The translations under genes and the position numbers were made by a program. Of a stretch of 64,000 nucleotides of DNA, positions 13,001-28,000 are shown piece by piece; positions within the stretch are counted from its first letter, which is position 1, and each line of letters starts with the position of its first letter. Under the pieces are notes generated by a model. It was not told where the DNA came from, did no database searches, and saw nothing but the letters and a program-made list of their open reading frames with translations. The DNA comes from Bedellia somnulentella (taxonomy: Eukaryota; Arthropoda; Insecta; Lepidoptera; Bedelliidae). The stretch spans positions 7,440,001 through 7,504,000 of the forward strand of contig OY755198.1 of the NCBI GenBank assembly GCA_963576735.1. The letters run 5' to 3'.

Positions 13001-16000
13001 CTTGACTCTATAGGTAGATGGTTGATTTGGCTTTGTTTCCTGGAATTGTATCGAACAAAGATGTCTTTGTGTCTTATTCTTATTCTTAGTCTATATAATC
13101 ACGGCTATAAATCCCTAGAAAGGGTAGCCAGAGCTTAGGAATTAGAAATTCCTCAGCCACTTTTGGAAGTTGCGTGGGGAAAAGATGGTGAAATAAAGGT
13201 TGTTGGTGATGGGTCTCCAACCGCATCGCTCAAAAATCACTTAAAAATCCCAATACCATTAGTCGCCTCTTACGACATCCGTGGGTAGAAAGGGGTAGGT
13301 TAGCAAAACTTGGGTACTCTGAACACCAGGTGACATTTCAAACTTTCGTACGAAATTCGGGAAACCTTGAGTCCATAGGTAGATACTTGATTCGGCTTTG
13401 TTTACTGTAATCACTGTAATGTATAAAACAAAATCGTCTCTACATACCTACAAGGGATCACCAGAGCTACAAAGCTAGAAACTCCTCAGCCACATTTGGA
13501 AGTTGGCAGGGGACACGATGGTAGAAATAAAGTATCGTTGGTGATTGATGGGTCCAAAAACCACTTTAAAACCCAATACCCTTAGTCGCATCTCACGACA
13601 CCTATGTTAAAAGGGGTAGTGACATTCTAAGCCGGCATTACATTTCGCGAAAATCGTCTCTGTGGCTTTTAAAAAGGTTACAGCGTGATAATCCCACATG
13701 GCTGAAATGTAGTCATGTGACGGTGTATGTTTTAAACTTCAGGCGATATTTAATCATTTCAAACTTTGCTTTCGTACTGAATTCGGGAAACCTTGACTCT
13801 ATAGGTAGATACTTGATTAGGCTTTGTTTCTTGGAATCACTACATTGCATAAAAAATCGTCATTGTTTCTATTAAAAACGGTTACAGCGTTAAGAAACAG
13901 CGTGAGGGAGCCTATATGGCTGAAATTTAGTTTGTCATGTGGCGGTGTATTCGTATATTACGATCGTTATTTCGTGAAATCACTAAATTGTGTTATTTTG
14001 TAATTATGCTGTGTAGTGTCGGCTTAGAATAGCACTACCCCATTTCTTCCGGTGGGTATACGTAAGAGGCGACTAACGGTATCGGGGGCTTTTAAGGGAT
14101 TTTTGGGCGATGCGGTTGGAGACCCATCACCAACAACCTTTATTTTAACATCTTCCCCCACACAACTTTCCAAAAGTGGCTGAGGAAAATCCAATTCCTT
14201 AGCTCTGGCTACCCCTTATAGGGATTAATAGCCGGTGTAAAAGAACATCGTCTTTGTGTATTTTCTTAAGGCGTATTTGTGGTTGATTTAGCAAAGTAGT
14301 TTATGGTAAGAGAAAACATTGTAAGGAAACCCACATGGCTGAAATGTGAACACAAACTTTCAAGCCGTATATCCGCGAAGGGGTTGGCATAGATACTAAT
14401 ACTTCAGAACATCAAACGACATCTTTACCAAAAATAATTCCCAATAAGGTGAAAATCATGAAAAAAACCACGAAGCACCTAAGCAACGAAGCTGGTTAAA
14501 TAAGTACCTACTTATTCAAATTCAAATTCAAATCATTTATTGCATTCAAGTGGTACATACAAGGTGATACAGGTTGTTTTTTTTAATGAGCCATAACTTG
14601 AACCCTGATACGGCACCGCATAATATAAACTTACAAATAAAAGTTATAAAAGGTAAACAATAAAAAGAAAAAAGGAAAAAAAAACAATTCTAAATAAAAC
14701 ACAAGTATGATATAAAACGGAAAAATTAAAAACTTAAAACTCAACTTTATTGCTAAATTATAATACTAGCTTATTTTATTATTACTACAAGTTAATTAAA
14801 TTAAAAATATATTAAAGGTCCGCATATTAAATTCATGTCAAAAAATAATTGTATGTCTTTTTCTATCTAGTTAAATAGCCAATTTAAATAAATTATAAGT
14901 TAAATAATATAATATTATTCATGGGTGGGGTCGTGGTATAAATAATAATGTTTTTCTGTTAAAGGTGTGGACATTTCAGTGCACACCTTGGGTGAGGTCA
15001 TTGTGTCGAGTCATAGCTAGAAACACTTATGCTTGCTTTAGGAAATAACCAAGTTTAACGTTCATACATACATATATTCACGGTCATAAATCCCAAAAAG
15101 GGGTATCCGGAGGTTTAGAGCTAGAAACTCTTCAGCCACTTTTGGTAAGTGGCGTTTGGGGAAAAGCCTCAATACCGTTAGTCGCCTCTTACGTACATCC
15201 ACCGGAAGAAATGGGGTAGTGCTATTCTAAGCCGACACTACACAGCAGCAACACTTGTTTTACTGGCTGTATACGTGGAGGCTTTAGCAAATAGCAATAT
15301 TTTATGTACATATATACATATACTCACGGCCATAAATCCCAAAAAGGGGTAGCCAGAGCTTTAAAGCTAAGAACTCCTCAGTCGCATTTAGTGATAGGTC
15401 TCCAATCGCATCGCCCAATAAACCACTTAAAAAAGCCTCACTCCCTTAGTTGCCTCTTACGCACGAGTAGAAAGGGGTAGTCATTCTTAGCAGCCCGGCT
15501 TAGTTTGGCGATTTCCTTGGAGACTCATCACCATCTGTCTTTAACTTTACTTTCTTTTCCCCAAATCAATTTAATTTTTTCGATTTTTAACCGGGGTTTT
15601 TGTAATTTAATGTTTTTTTGACATGAATTCCTCATGTGGGGATTATTACTCATAAATAAAAGATGTTATTAAAGGAAAGAAAAATTTCGACACTGGCGGG
15701 GTTCGAACCCGCGACCTTCGGGTATACGCCCCCGTCGCTCTGCCAACTGAGCTACAGTGTCAGTTGGCATCCAGCGCGAAATTTCTCTATCCTTTGTTTC
15801 TTTTTTACACGTTCAAGTAGTGTTTGCGTTTCCTACCTCCGAATTTTAACTAATTCGGACGGCCACTTGTCTACCTTTTCAGATAGAATGCAAATGTTGA
15901 AAACGCCTAACTATCACATAATTTAATGTTTTTTTGACATGAATTCCTCATGTGGGGATTATTACTCATAAATAAAAGATGTTATTAAAGGAAAGAAAAA

Positions 16001-19000
16001 TTTCGACACTGGCGGGGTTCGAACCCGCGACCTTCGGGTATACGCCCCCGGGTTTTTGTAAGTCAGTGAATAAAAAAACATCAAAACGTTTATTTTACAG
16101 AATAAAGTTAATAACGTAACATTTTCTGCACGTCAAGAGATTAAATTTACTGACTAATCCGTTGCTTCGAAAGGTGTTCGTAAAGATAGTCAATCGGCTC
16201 TCAACGTAGTGCTGAGTCAGTACCAATTCGCTATTGCAGTGGTGCAAATATATTTGAGTTTTTGTTAATTGCTTAAAATGTTGTTATAATGTTGTTATTT
16301 TTGTTGTGTTAGTTTTTAGTTTACTTTTATATTTAACTTTGTAATTTTATATGTTTTTTTTGTGTCGCAAATGGCGAATAAACATCTTCTTTTCTTTTTT
16401 TTTTCTTGAAGCAACCTAGAAAACTCCTTACATCTACATTTTTTCAAAATATATATTGGACAATTTCGGGTTTGATATTCTAACTTTTTAAATATTTTCT
16501 ATACGACCCAACCAAACGCTAGTTTGACATAATCAAACTAAATTGTCCAATTAAATTAAATTTCTTCCGGTGGGTGTACGTAAGAGGCGGCTAACGGTAT
16601 TGGGGCTTTTAAGGGATTTTTGGGCGATGCGGTTGGAGACCCATCACCAACCACCTTTATTTTACCATCTTTTCCCCACGCAACTTCCAAAAGTGGCTGA
16701 GGAATTTCTGATTCCTTAGCTCTGGCTACCCCTTTTAGGAATTTATAGCCGTGGGTATATATGTATGTATGTAAATGAAATAATAAACATATCTCACTAT
16801 AGAAATCCAATGCAAATTCGTCTCAATATGCACTAGCTAGCGAACCAGCTCTATGTAGTTGTAAATCGTATGCAAAATCGATAGGTGGTAATTACGGATG
16901 AGGTCACTCTCTGTCAAGGGCGGGAATGCAATGAAAGCCTTTCTGCATGTTAACTGGCCGTGATTTTGCGGATTAGTCATAGTTCGTTATGGTGTGGTTT
17001 ATACCTAGTTATAAGATCTACTTAGTTTATAAAAAAAATATTATCTACTTTTACCTTTATAATTCTTGCGCACGTATGTAATTTAAATCTTTTTTGTTCA
17101 TGAAAACCTCATGTGGGGATTATTACTAATAAATAAAGAATAAATAAAGGAAAGAAAAACTTCGACACAGGCGGGAATCGAACCCGTGACCTCGGGTATA
17201 CGCCCCGACGCTCTGCCCATTGAGCTACCGTGTCAATGGCTGCCAGCACGAAATTCTTCTATCCTTTATTTCTTTTACACGTTTAAGTAGTGTTTGCGTT
17301 TCCTACCTCCAAATTTTTAATAATTCGGAAGGCCACTTGTCTACCTTTTCAGATAGAATGCAAATGTTGAAAACGCCTGACTGTCACATAATTTAAATCT
17401 TTTTTGTTCATGAAAACCTCATGTGGGGATTATTACTAATAAATAAAGGAAAGAAAAAAATTGCGAGGTCGCGGGTTCGATTCCCGCCTGTGTCGAAGTT
17501 TTTCTTTCCTTAGTATTTTCTAAGATTTTCACGATTGCACATTATAATTGAAACAACTTTTGATTTTCGGATATTTTAATCGCGTATTATAACATTATTT
17601 TTAAAGCCCGACGTTTCGAAAACTTTTCAGTTATCATGGTCACGGGAAGACTGAGATGTTATTTGTCATTATACAGTACTATAAAATTATTAATACTAAC
17701 TACCTTCACAAAATTTTTTTTAGCAAATATTAAACGCAAATGTAACTTAAAATTTTGTGAAGGTAGTTAGTATTAATAATTTTATAGTACTGTATAATGA
17801 CAAATAACATCTCAGTCTTCCCGTGACCATGATAACTGAAAAGTTTTCGAAACGTCGGGCTTTAAAAATAATGTTATAATACGCGATTAAAATATCCGAA
17901 AATCAAAAGTTGTTTCAATTTTTCTTTCCTTTATTTATTCACACGTATGTAACCTTATGACTAACTAGCTGACCCGACAATCTTCGTACTGTCAAATTTG
18001 CTTATGACAAAACTATAAACGTTTTTCCGGTACTCTTAGTTAAATCAGGCATAAATATTTTAGTGGTCAAAAAAGTATCCTATTAAATAACATACATACA
18101 TACATACATATTCTCACGCCGTTAGTTCCCATTGGGGTAGGCAGAGACTACCGATCGCCACTTTGTACGATCCTGGCAAACCTCTCTAGCTTCATTCACA
18201 TCCATCAATCTTTTCATACATGCTCTTTTATTCTTCGTACTTCGGACACCTGCTTTTTTGAGCACATTTTCTATTTGATCTAAATGTGTCCTCCGAGGTC
18301 GTCCTCTACTAACATTACCTTCCACATTGGCTCTATAGATCTCTTTCACCACTTTACTGTCATCCATCCTATTAAATAAATAGTATCCTATTTGATAATG
18401 TGGGTCATTATCTAGCATTCTGCCAAATTTCATTTATATACATTATGTACTCGAAAAGCCTTTTCACCTCAAACACATAAACATCCAAACATCTATACTT
18501 TCACATTTATAATATTAGTAGTATAAAGCAGTATCTACTCAGTACTCGCGGGTTTCACTCTTCTCCTCTAGCTACCTCTCTTCAATGGTTTAGAATACAT
18601 ACATACATATACTCACGGCTATAAATCCCTAGAAGAGGTAGCCAGAGCTAAGGAATTAGAAATTCCTCAGCCACTGGAATTGTGAGTGCGGAAAAGGTGG
18701 TATAAATTAAGGTTGTTGGTGATGGGTCTCCAACCACATCGCCCAAAATCCCTTAAAAGCCCCAGTACCGTTAGTCGCTTCTTAGGTACACCCAACGGAA
18801 GAAATGGGGTAGTGCTGTTCTAAACCGACACTACACAGCAATATATGGTTTAGAATAGCGCTAATCCATTTATTATCTTGGTTTTGTAAGAGACGACTTA
18901 GGTAGTTGCGGCTTTTGAGTGATTCTTAGGGGGTGAGGATGAGGGGATGATATATTCATTCTTCATTTTATTATATTTTCATTATTTAACTTACGAATGG

Positions 19001-22000
19001 CTGGTAATCTATATTTATGAATCTATAATAGTCTAGAATATAAAATTTACATGTTCGTCACCAAACTCCTCCGAAACGGCTGAACTGATTACAGTGAAAT
19101 TTTGTATACACATTCGATAGGTCGCTGTCTGTGTAGGTCGCTGATAGGCTGTGTAGTGTCTAAGGCTTAGAATAGAACTACCCCATTTCTTCCGGTGGGT
19201 GTACGTAAGAGGCGACTAACGGTATTGGGGCTAAGGGATTTTTGGGCGATGCGGTTGGAGACCCATCACCAACAACCTTTATTCTTCCATCTTTTCCCTA
19301 CTCAACTTTCCAAAAGTGGCTGAGGAATTTCTAATTTCTCAGCTCTTGCTACCTCCTGTGCTCCTTTTAGGGATTTATAGCCGTGAGTATATGTATGTAT
19401 GTGTGTACATTCGATAGGTCTGAGAATAGGTTTATAACTATTTTTTATACTCCTAAGTGATAAGGGGTGTACACCCCTAACATATTATTCTTATTTAATA
19501 GACTAGAAATAATTTACATAGCAAAACAACGTTTGTCGGTCAGCTAGTGTAATATTATGTTTTTATGTTCGCTCGTTTCAAGTTGGTATATTTGAAAGAC
19601 ACAATAAATGTACATACATACATACATACATACATATTCTCACGCTGTTAGTTCCCATTGGGGTAGGCAGAGACTATCGATCGCCACTTTGTACGATCCT
19701 GGCAAACCTCTCTTACAATCAATGTCCCTACGAAAAAGTATCCAGTTTAAGTATATACTGTCCTAATTTCAGATAACTAGGATATTGTTAATTGTTTTAG
19801 TTCCTGGGCATAATAATTGCTAATAAATAAAAAATAAATAAAGGAAAGAAAAATTTCGACACCGACGACGGGGTAGGGGTAAAAAAAGAAAAAGATTTTT
19901 TTTCTTTCCTTTATTTATTAGTAATAATCCCCACACGCCGTTTTCATAACATAACATATACTCACGGCTATAAATCCCTAGAAGGGTAGCCACGGAGGTA
20001 GTGCTATTGTAAGCCGACACTACACGGCAACGTTTTCATGTCAAAAACATTTAAATTATAATAATTACTGTTTATATTATATTTATTATCTATATATTAG
20101 TACGCTAAGCAATAAAATTCTTATCTTTTTTACGTAAATTGCTCAGGGTACATTAATACAAATATCTATGATTTTTTGTATGTTATTTTTCTCGTTTCTA
20201 CTCATTAATGTTCATTTACAAGTATAGTCGGTTCATTAACCGTTGAATATTGGGAAACTGCCAAAAAGCACCCGAATATAATATGGAAAATTTTAACCTC
20301 TTATTTGCAAAAACCTTTGTATATGTAATAATAGCTGTGGTAGTGCCAGAAGTAAAAATTGAATGTCTTTGGATAACAACAACCTTGATAGTTTAATGGG
20401 AAGAGCGGGATATTCTAATAAGCGTGGAGTCGAGTCTTGAATTGGTCCATTCTAACTACAATCATGTAAAAGACCTTAGTATCTTTATACGACAATCGCG
20501 GTAGGAAATGGGCGTGTGTTATTCTAAGCCGTCACTACACAGCCTATAACGCACTTTAGATCAATTGCAAACATCAGTATTTTACCCCCCCCCCGCATCT
20601 ATCATATCTCCGCTGAAATGAACTTTTAAAAAAATATACGGTATTAAAAATCCGATCTTAATGTTCTTTTTTTTTGCAGTGGAACCACGAACTAGACAAG
20701 AACTGGTGGACGAATACCTGGCGGCGTGCAAGACACACTTCACGGATCCCATACCTTCGGTTGTACAAAGCTTGCAGGTATGTGGCACTATAATGTTTAA
20801 TAATAGTTTAAGTGAGTTGAATAAATAGAATAGCTTATATAGAGAATAGATGTTTAGTGTCGGCTTAGAATAGCACTAACCCATTTCTTCCGGTGGGTGT
20901 ACGTAAGAGGCGACTAACGGTATTAAGGCTTTTAGGACATTTTTGGGCGATGCCGTTGGAGACCCATTACCAACAACTTAACTCCACCATCTTTTCCCCA
21001 CGCAACTTCCAAAAGTGGCTGAGGAAGTTCTTATTCCCTTGCTCTGGCTACCCCTTTAAGGGATTTATAGTCGTGAGTCTATGTATGAGTTGAGTAAAAG
21101 AGCAAGTAAGAGAAGAACGATTAACATGAGGGAAGAACGAGAGATAAAATAAAGCTTTGTGTTCACAGACTCAAATTATAACATAACATAAACGTTCACG
21201 CCGAATATCCCCGAAGGGGTTGGCAGAGGTACTAATACTTCTGAACATCACGTGACTTTGTCACCTGGTGTTCAGAGTACCCACGTTTTGCATAGACAGT
21301 GTACTCACGTGATACGTATTTGTACGAATACACTGTCATATGACTAAGTACAACTCAGCCATGTGGGTTTCCTCACGATGTTTTTCCCTCACCGTTAACC
21401 ACCATGATAAATTAACCACATATATGTCTTTAGAAAAGACAAATTGGTGTAGGCCTGACAAAGGATTTGAACACTAGTCGTTTGCAAGATAACCGAGTGT
21501 TCTACCGACTGGGCTATCACGGTTGAACTCAAATTATATGTCAATAATATAACGTGAAACGCGTGCATAAGATCGTTAACCCTTAAAAAAAGAAAAGACT
21601 TGTCAATTTAGCATAGATAAAAATTTACATGCGATTGATGGTTTCTGCCTACCCCAATGGCCGTAGAAGGTGTGAATATAAGTATGATGGCGCGACAAAA
21701 TGTGGTTTAAAACTACACTAAACTGCTAACATACATCGTAAAATGAAAGAGTTTCAAATGTATAGTTATGTTATTGCATCGTTTTATTGCAACGAATGGA
21801 ATTACCCTGTTTATACCCGTGGATTGCATAAATTTATTGCTAGGAATGGAATTATCTCGTTTCATCCCGTGAATGTCATTTAGGCGACTCTCAGTCTATA
21901 AGGACTTTATTCAGCGATGTAGCTGGAAACCCATCATCAGCAATCCTTCAAAATTTTACCATCTACCTTTTGAGTGTTTGTTAAGATTGAAGCTGTAGTT

Positions 22001-25000
22001 ACCCCTATTTTGGGATTTTAGCCGAAAGAGTAAAAGTAGTTGGTGTTAATTAAATATAGCAGTATTTTTTTATGGAAACAACTGAAACAGATCAGTAGGG
22101 AGCACCACCGCCGCTCATGCATAGAGGCGGCGTGGCAATTCGATTCCTGAGTCTAGCCTACACAAATGTGTCTTTTTTAAAGCCATATGTTTGGTATTTT
22201 TTATATACTACTCTGTGTAAAAAGTCAAAATCAAAATCTTTATTGCATTTACACATCCCAATTTACATGACATACTGTACATAAATGTTGACATGTATAC
22301 CCTGCAAGGGCATAGCAAAAAATACTTATCTCTAAATTTAAGTATCGGGAATATGTAAATAAAAAGACCCGCGTAGAAGAGGTCGTTCAAATTTTTTTAC
22401 TGCATGTTGGTAGCACTGTACTGATTTAGCGTGTAAAATTTGAGCGGGATCTGTCATTTAATTTGTTTTAAACTACACTTTTTGTTGGTCATAGTTTTGA
22501 GTCCTCGGCGATTTTTACAATGGAAAATATTGTTGAACAAAGAGTGTGCCTTAAATTTTGTGTTTCGAATGATATTTCATGTGGTGAATCACTAAAAATG
22601 TTGCGAAATACCTACGGCGAATCGTGTATATCGAAAACAAGGGCTTATGAATGGTATAAGGCTTTTAAAGAAGGCCGAGAAGTAGTAGTAGACTTGCCTC
22701 GTTCTGGTAGACCTTCAACCGCTACGACCAAAGAAAACATCGACAGAATCAAGAAGCTAGTGCTCGAAAATCGACGTATGAGTCTGAGAGAGTTGGCTTG
22801 TGAGGTGAACATATCTTTTAATCCGTCCACAACATTCTCATTGACATTTTAGGCATGAAACGCGTCGCCGCTCGACTAGTTCCAAAAGAGCTCAATTTTG
22901 TTCAAAAAGCGCAGCGAAAGCATGTCGCTGAAGACATGGTTTCCCGAGCTTCTACGGATCCGACCTTTATGAAACGTATAATAACTGGCGACGAGACATG
23001 GGTTTATGAGTCCGACATGCAAACAAGCTAACAGTCTTCAGAATGTCGTCTCGAAAACGAGCCGAAACCCAAAAAACCGCGGCAAAGTCGCTCCAAAATC
23101 AAGGTGATGCTGACAGTTTTTTTTGACTACCGTGGTGTGGTTCACTCCGAATTCCTTCCAGAGGGAGAAACAGTGAATAAAGAATATTATTTAGGCGTCA
23201 TGAAGCGTTTGCGTGAGAGTATCCGCCGAAAACGTCCAGATTTGTGGCAACACAACTCATGGATGCTGCACCATGACAATGCACCATCACACACAGCCAT
23301 TATAGTGAAAGAGTTTTTAGCGAAAAATTCAACAAAAGTTCTCGACCAAGCACCGTATTCACCTGATATGGCTCCGTCTGACTTTTTTTTATTTCCCAAG
23401 TTAAAATTACCACTTCGAGGAAAACGTTTTGAGTCGATAGAAGCCATAAAATAAAATTCGCTGAATGAGCTGAAGGCCATACCGCAAATAGCCTATGAAA
23501 AATGTATGAAAGACTGGGTGAACCGGTGGAGATGTTGTATTGCAAGCGATGGGGCCTACTTTGAATGCGATAAAATAAATTTAGATGAATAATTTGTATT
23601 TTTTGTTTTATTGACAAATTCCCGATACTTAGTACACAGAATGTACGTTATACGGCGTGAACGTTCGAGTAATTTATATTTAGTGACAATATAATCGTAC
23701 AAAATAGCGAAAACGTAGTTATTATGAGGAGAACCACGTGACGAAAATGGCGAAGCTAAAAATTTTGCCTTGTTATGCTCTATATTCTGTTATCTGATCG
23801 AACCCTTCAACATACAACCGTATATAGTTACTAGACAAAATTTGTTTAAAGAGAATCCTCCTGCAGACAAACTGCATCAACAGTTTTGCAGGGCTTAGTA
23901 ATAAGTATAATCTAAAAAAAAAAAACTTTTAATATTATAAGTGTGAAAGTTTAGATGTTTGGATGTTTGTGTGTTTGAGGTAAAAAGGCTTCTCAATTAC
24001 AGAATGTATATGAATGAAATTTATCAGAATGCTAGATAATGACCCCAATTATGAAATAGAATACTTTTCATCCCGGAAAAATTTGACCAATAACCAAACG
24101 CCTAAAGTTTGGCATAAGCAAATTTAAAGTACAATTTCTGTCGGGTCAGTTAGTAAATAATAATAATAACAATTAATGTTAATTTGAATACTTTTGTTTT
24201 TTTGCTGTGTAGTGTCGGCTTAGAATAACACTACCCCATTTCTTTCGAGAGAGAGAGAGGGCGCTAGCAGAGAGAGAGAGGGCGCTAGCAAAAGTAAACA
24301 AATAGCTCCAAATAAAAAAATAAGAATAAAATAGAATTAAGTGTTATATAGTGAAAAAGTTTAGTGAAATATATAGAAGTGTATTGATTTCTCAGTGAAA
24401 AATTGTTATCTTCAATTTTCTGCTGCTATAATAGACAAAAAGTGAAACTGAAGGACAAAGTGCTATTGCGGACAATATTAAGCAAGTTTGTTCTTTTTTC
24501 CCATATCACTACATACAATTTTGTTTCAAACCAAAGTCTTGCATCAATATACTAAAATTCATAAAGTAAATTAATGATAAACAAGGAAATCAAACATATG
24601 GAAAGAAATATTTTGCAAATTTAACGGTAGGTAAAAATTCAAAATTCAAAAGTGTGAGGTTACTGCATTTCACCACCAGAGGTCACCACCAGAGGTCTGC
24701 ACCGAATGTTGCCATAAGAAAAATTAAAAACTATTTTGTGATTCTGCTACTCATTGATAGAGGTCGCTACGCTGCTTAAACTTTTTTTTAGTTTAACTTC
24801 TCACCGATAGGAGGCGTATAGTGGCAAAATCTAAGATGAAGTGCGAAGGTTGTTTACAAAATCTAGAAAGACCACGAGAATTTCTTAAATGTTCTATTTG
24901 TGATGGCATTTACGATCTTGATTGCGCAAACGTATCTTCGAAGCGTTTCTATAACACAATGACAGCAATACATAAAAAATCATGGAGGTGCGCTTCATGT

Positions 25001-28000
25001 TATTCTAAAACCCCCAAAACATGTAACTTAAATAACCCAATTAACATTGACTATACATCTAATGAGAAAAAAACACCAACTAAAGAAGATGAAAATATAA
25101 CTATTAGGAAAAAAACAACTATCTTACGATGACACATCTACACTCGACGATACGAGTATACTTGGAGATACAATTAATATCGACAACCAAGTTGATCAAA
25201 TATCCACAACGTTGTCATTAGAGAGTCTAAGCAATCTTATTTCAAAGAAATTGAAAGAAAACAATCAACTCATAATACAGGAACTACAAAAAACAATACA
25301 TTCAGAGATTGAAAAAGCAATTACCAAACTGAAAGAGGAAATAAAGATTGATACTACTAACCTACTAGAAGAAAATAAATGGAGAAAACTAGAAATAGAG
25401 GAACTACATAAAGAGATTGAGAAATTAAAGAGTAATAGCGAAATATTAAAACACGAGATAGTAAAATTAGAAGGAAAAATTACAAGTCAAAACTTTGTTA
25501 CAAAAGAATCACACAGAAAAAAAATCGTTTTATATGGATTAAAAGAAAGTCACACCGAAAACACTGAATATCTACAAAACTTGATTATTAATATATTTTA
25601 TGACACTTTGAACATCGACTTATCCGAAAACATTGAAGAAATATACAGAATTGGTCGTAAGACCAATAGAAATAGACCAATAGTTATTGAATTATTAAGT
25701 AAAAATATGGTAAAGTACTTACTACAAAACAGAAATTATTTATCTCAAGCAAAACTATCTCTCTCAGCATTTCTAGACGATGGTGCGCGGGAAAAAAGGA
25801 TGGTACTGAGGGAAGAAGTCATTAAAGCCCGTCAAGCTGGCTTATACGCTGTCATACGGGATAACACTCTATTTATTGAGGGAAAGAGTGTTAAAGTGCC
25901 TGAAAATACTGAATCTTTTATTAGAAAACCAGAAGAAAAACAAAAGTACGGTAGGAAAATTTATAATAAACAGACATCCCCGAAATCCAGTGTACAGCCT
26001 AATATACGACATACTGATCATTCCTTTCGCAACGACTACTACTAGAGGAAATCACCTACGTATTTTATATCAAAATTTTCAGAGTGTTAATAATAAACAA
26101 CATCTCCTAGAAGCTTTCATTAAGGATAATGATTCCAAGTACCAAATATTTTGTATATCAGAATCGTGGCTAACTAAAGAAAGATCTAACCTGATAAGTC
26201 AACCTGGCTATAAAATAGCGACATCCTTCTGTCGCAGTACTCGCGTAGGAGGCGGAGTTTGCATTTTGTTGAAAAATAACATAGAGTTCACGGAAGAAAC
26301 CAAACTTTTAAATATGTCGACAGAATACAATCTAGAAATATGTGCAATATGTTTGGTGAAAGAACATGTCTTAATTGTTTGCATATACTGGAATGGCAAA
26401 AATGAAGACTTATTTTGTGTTAAATATAGGGAAATTATACAGTATATCAGTACGAAATATTCGGGAAGTAAAGTTATCATAGGTGGAGATTTTAACTCAA
26501 ATGTTCTTAAACCCGACAAATCATGTAAAGCATTATTGGATCTCAGTTTAGAATACGGCTTCACTCAGCATATTAACCAGCCCACACACTTCACCGCTAC
26601 ATCTGCCACTGCAATTGACCTTTTATTTACTAATTTCAAGGATAAAAATATAAATACTCAAATTCTTCCCCTAGGGTTTTCCAACCACAGTGCAACTGTA
26701 ATAGAATTTAGCGCTAATATACCAAATCAACTAGAATCGTGGTTCACTGAAAAAAGAATATTTAACATACACAATATGAACAACTTTAAAGATAAATTAA
26801 AAACTGTTGATTGGCCATCTCTACTACCAATTAAAAACGATATAAATACTAATTATAAACAATTTCATGACATTCTGACAAATATATTAAATGTAACAAT
26901 CCGTAGAGTAAAAATTAAAATAAACGCTAAGCATTCTAAATACTGGCTAACAAAAAGTATAAGAACATCATGTAGAAATAAAAGACTTCTAAAATTATTA
27001 ACTATTCAAACTAAAAATAATGTTATAAATAAATACTACAAAAAATATGAAAAGACACTAAAAATGGTGATAAATACATCTAAAAAATTGCAATACATTT
27101 ATCGAATGAAAAACTCTCAAAACAAAATAAAAACCATGTGGTCGTTTATAAATGAGCGTACTAACAAACAAAATGTAAAAGAAAAAGAAAACATATATCT
27201 CAAAATCGAACAAAGAGATATAACAAACCCACGTCTTGTTGTGGATGAGTTTAACACTTTCTTCGCTTCTATGGGGCAAAATAACTCAAGTAACCCTAAA
27301 GGGAGACCCGTTATATCGCCTACTAATAACTCTATGTATTTAAGTCAAGTTACAGAGAAAGAAATTTTGAAAATAATAACAAGTTTAAAAAACAAAAAAA
27401 GTCACGGAGTAGATGAATTTCCACCGATTTTATTCAAATATTGTGCCAAAGAGCTGGCGTTTCCATTATATCTATTAATTAACCAATCATTTTCAGAGGG
27501 GTGCTACCCCCAATTATTAAAAAAAGCCTTAATAAAACCAGTACATAAAAAATACCGAAAGACTGACCCTAACCACTACCGCCCAATAGCTCTCTTGCCT
27601 ACTGCATCTAAAATATTCGAAAAAGCAATGAGCAATCGTATATACTCGTTCTGTGAAAAATATAAAATTCTAAATGATTGTCAAAATGGTTTTCGTAAAA
27701 AACGATCAACAATATTAGCTATTTATAAATACACTCAGGAAATATTAAACTATCTAAATAATAAAAAATATGCAATAGGAATCCTAGTGGATATGAAAAA
27801 AGCGTATGATAGAGTTCAGTTTGGTATCCTACTTAACAAGCTTCACGGCGTAGGCATCCGAGGAGTAGCCCACGACTGGCTGAGATCATTTCTAACTGAC
27901 AGGCAACAGTGTGTGCAAATAGAATACTATAATAATAAAACGCGGGAAATAACTAACGTTCGATCTGATTATTCCCCTATAAATGCATCTATCCCCCAGG

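Larger units (their letters stand above)
12975..13870 (+). repeat. Three direct copies of an unknown repeat
   Basis: The word ATTCGGGAAACCTTGA, then (C/T)ATAGGTAGAT and GGCTTTGTTT, occurs near 12989, 13352 and 13780 on the same strand with 50-100 bp of flanking similarity. Two SINE-A insertions lie between the copies. Family unknown. Confidence 0.65.
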
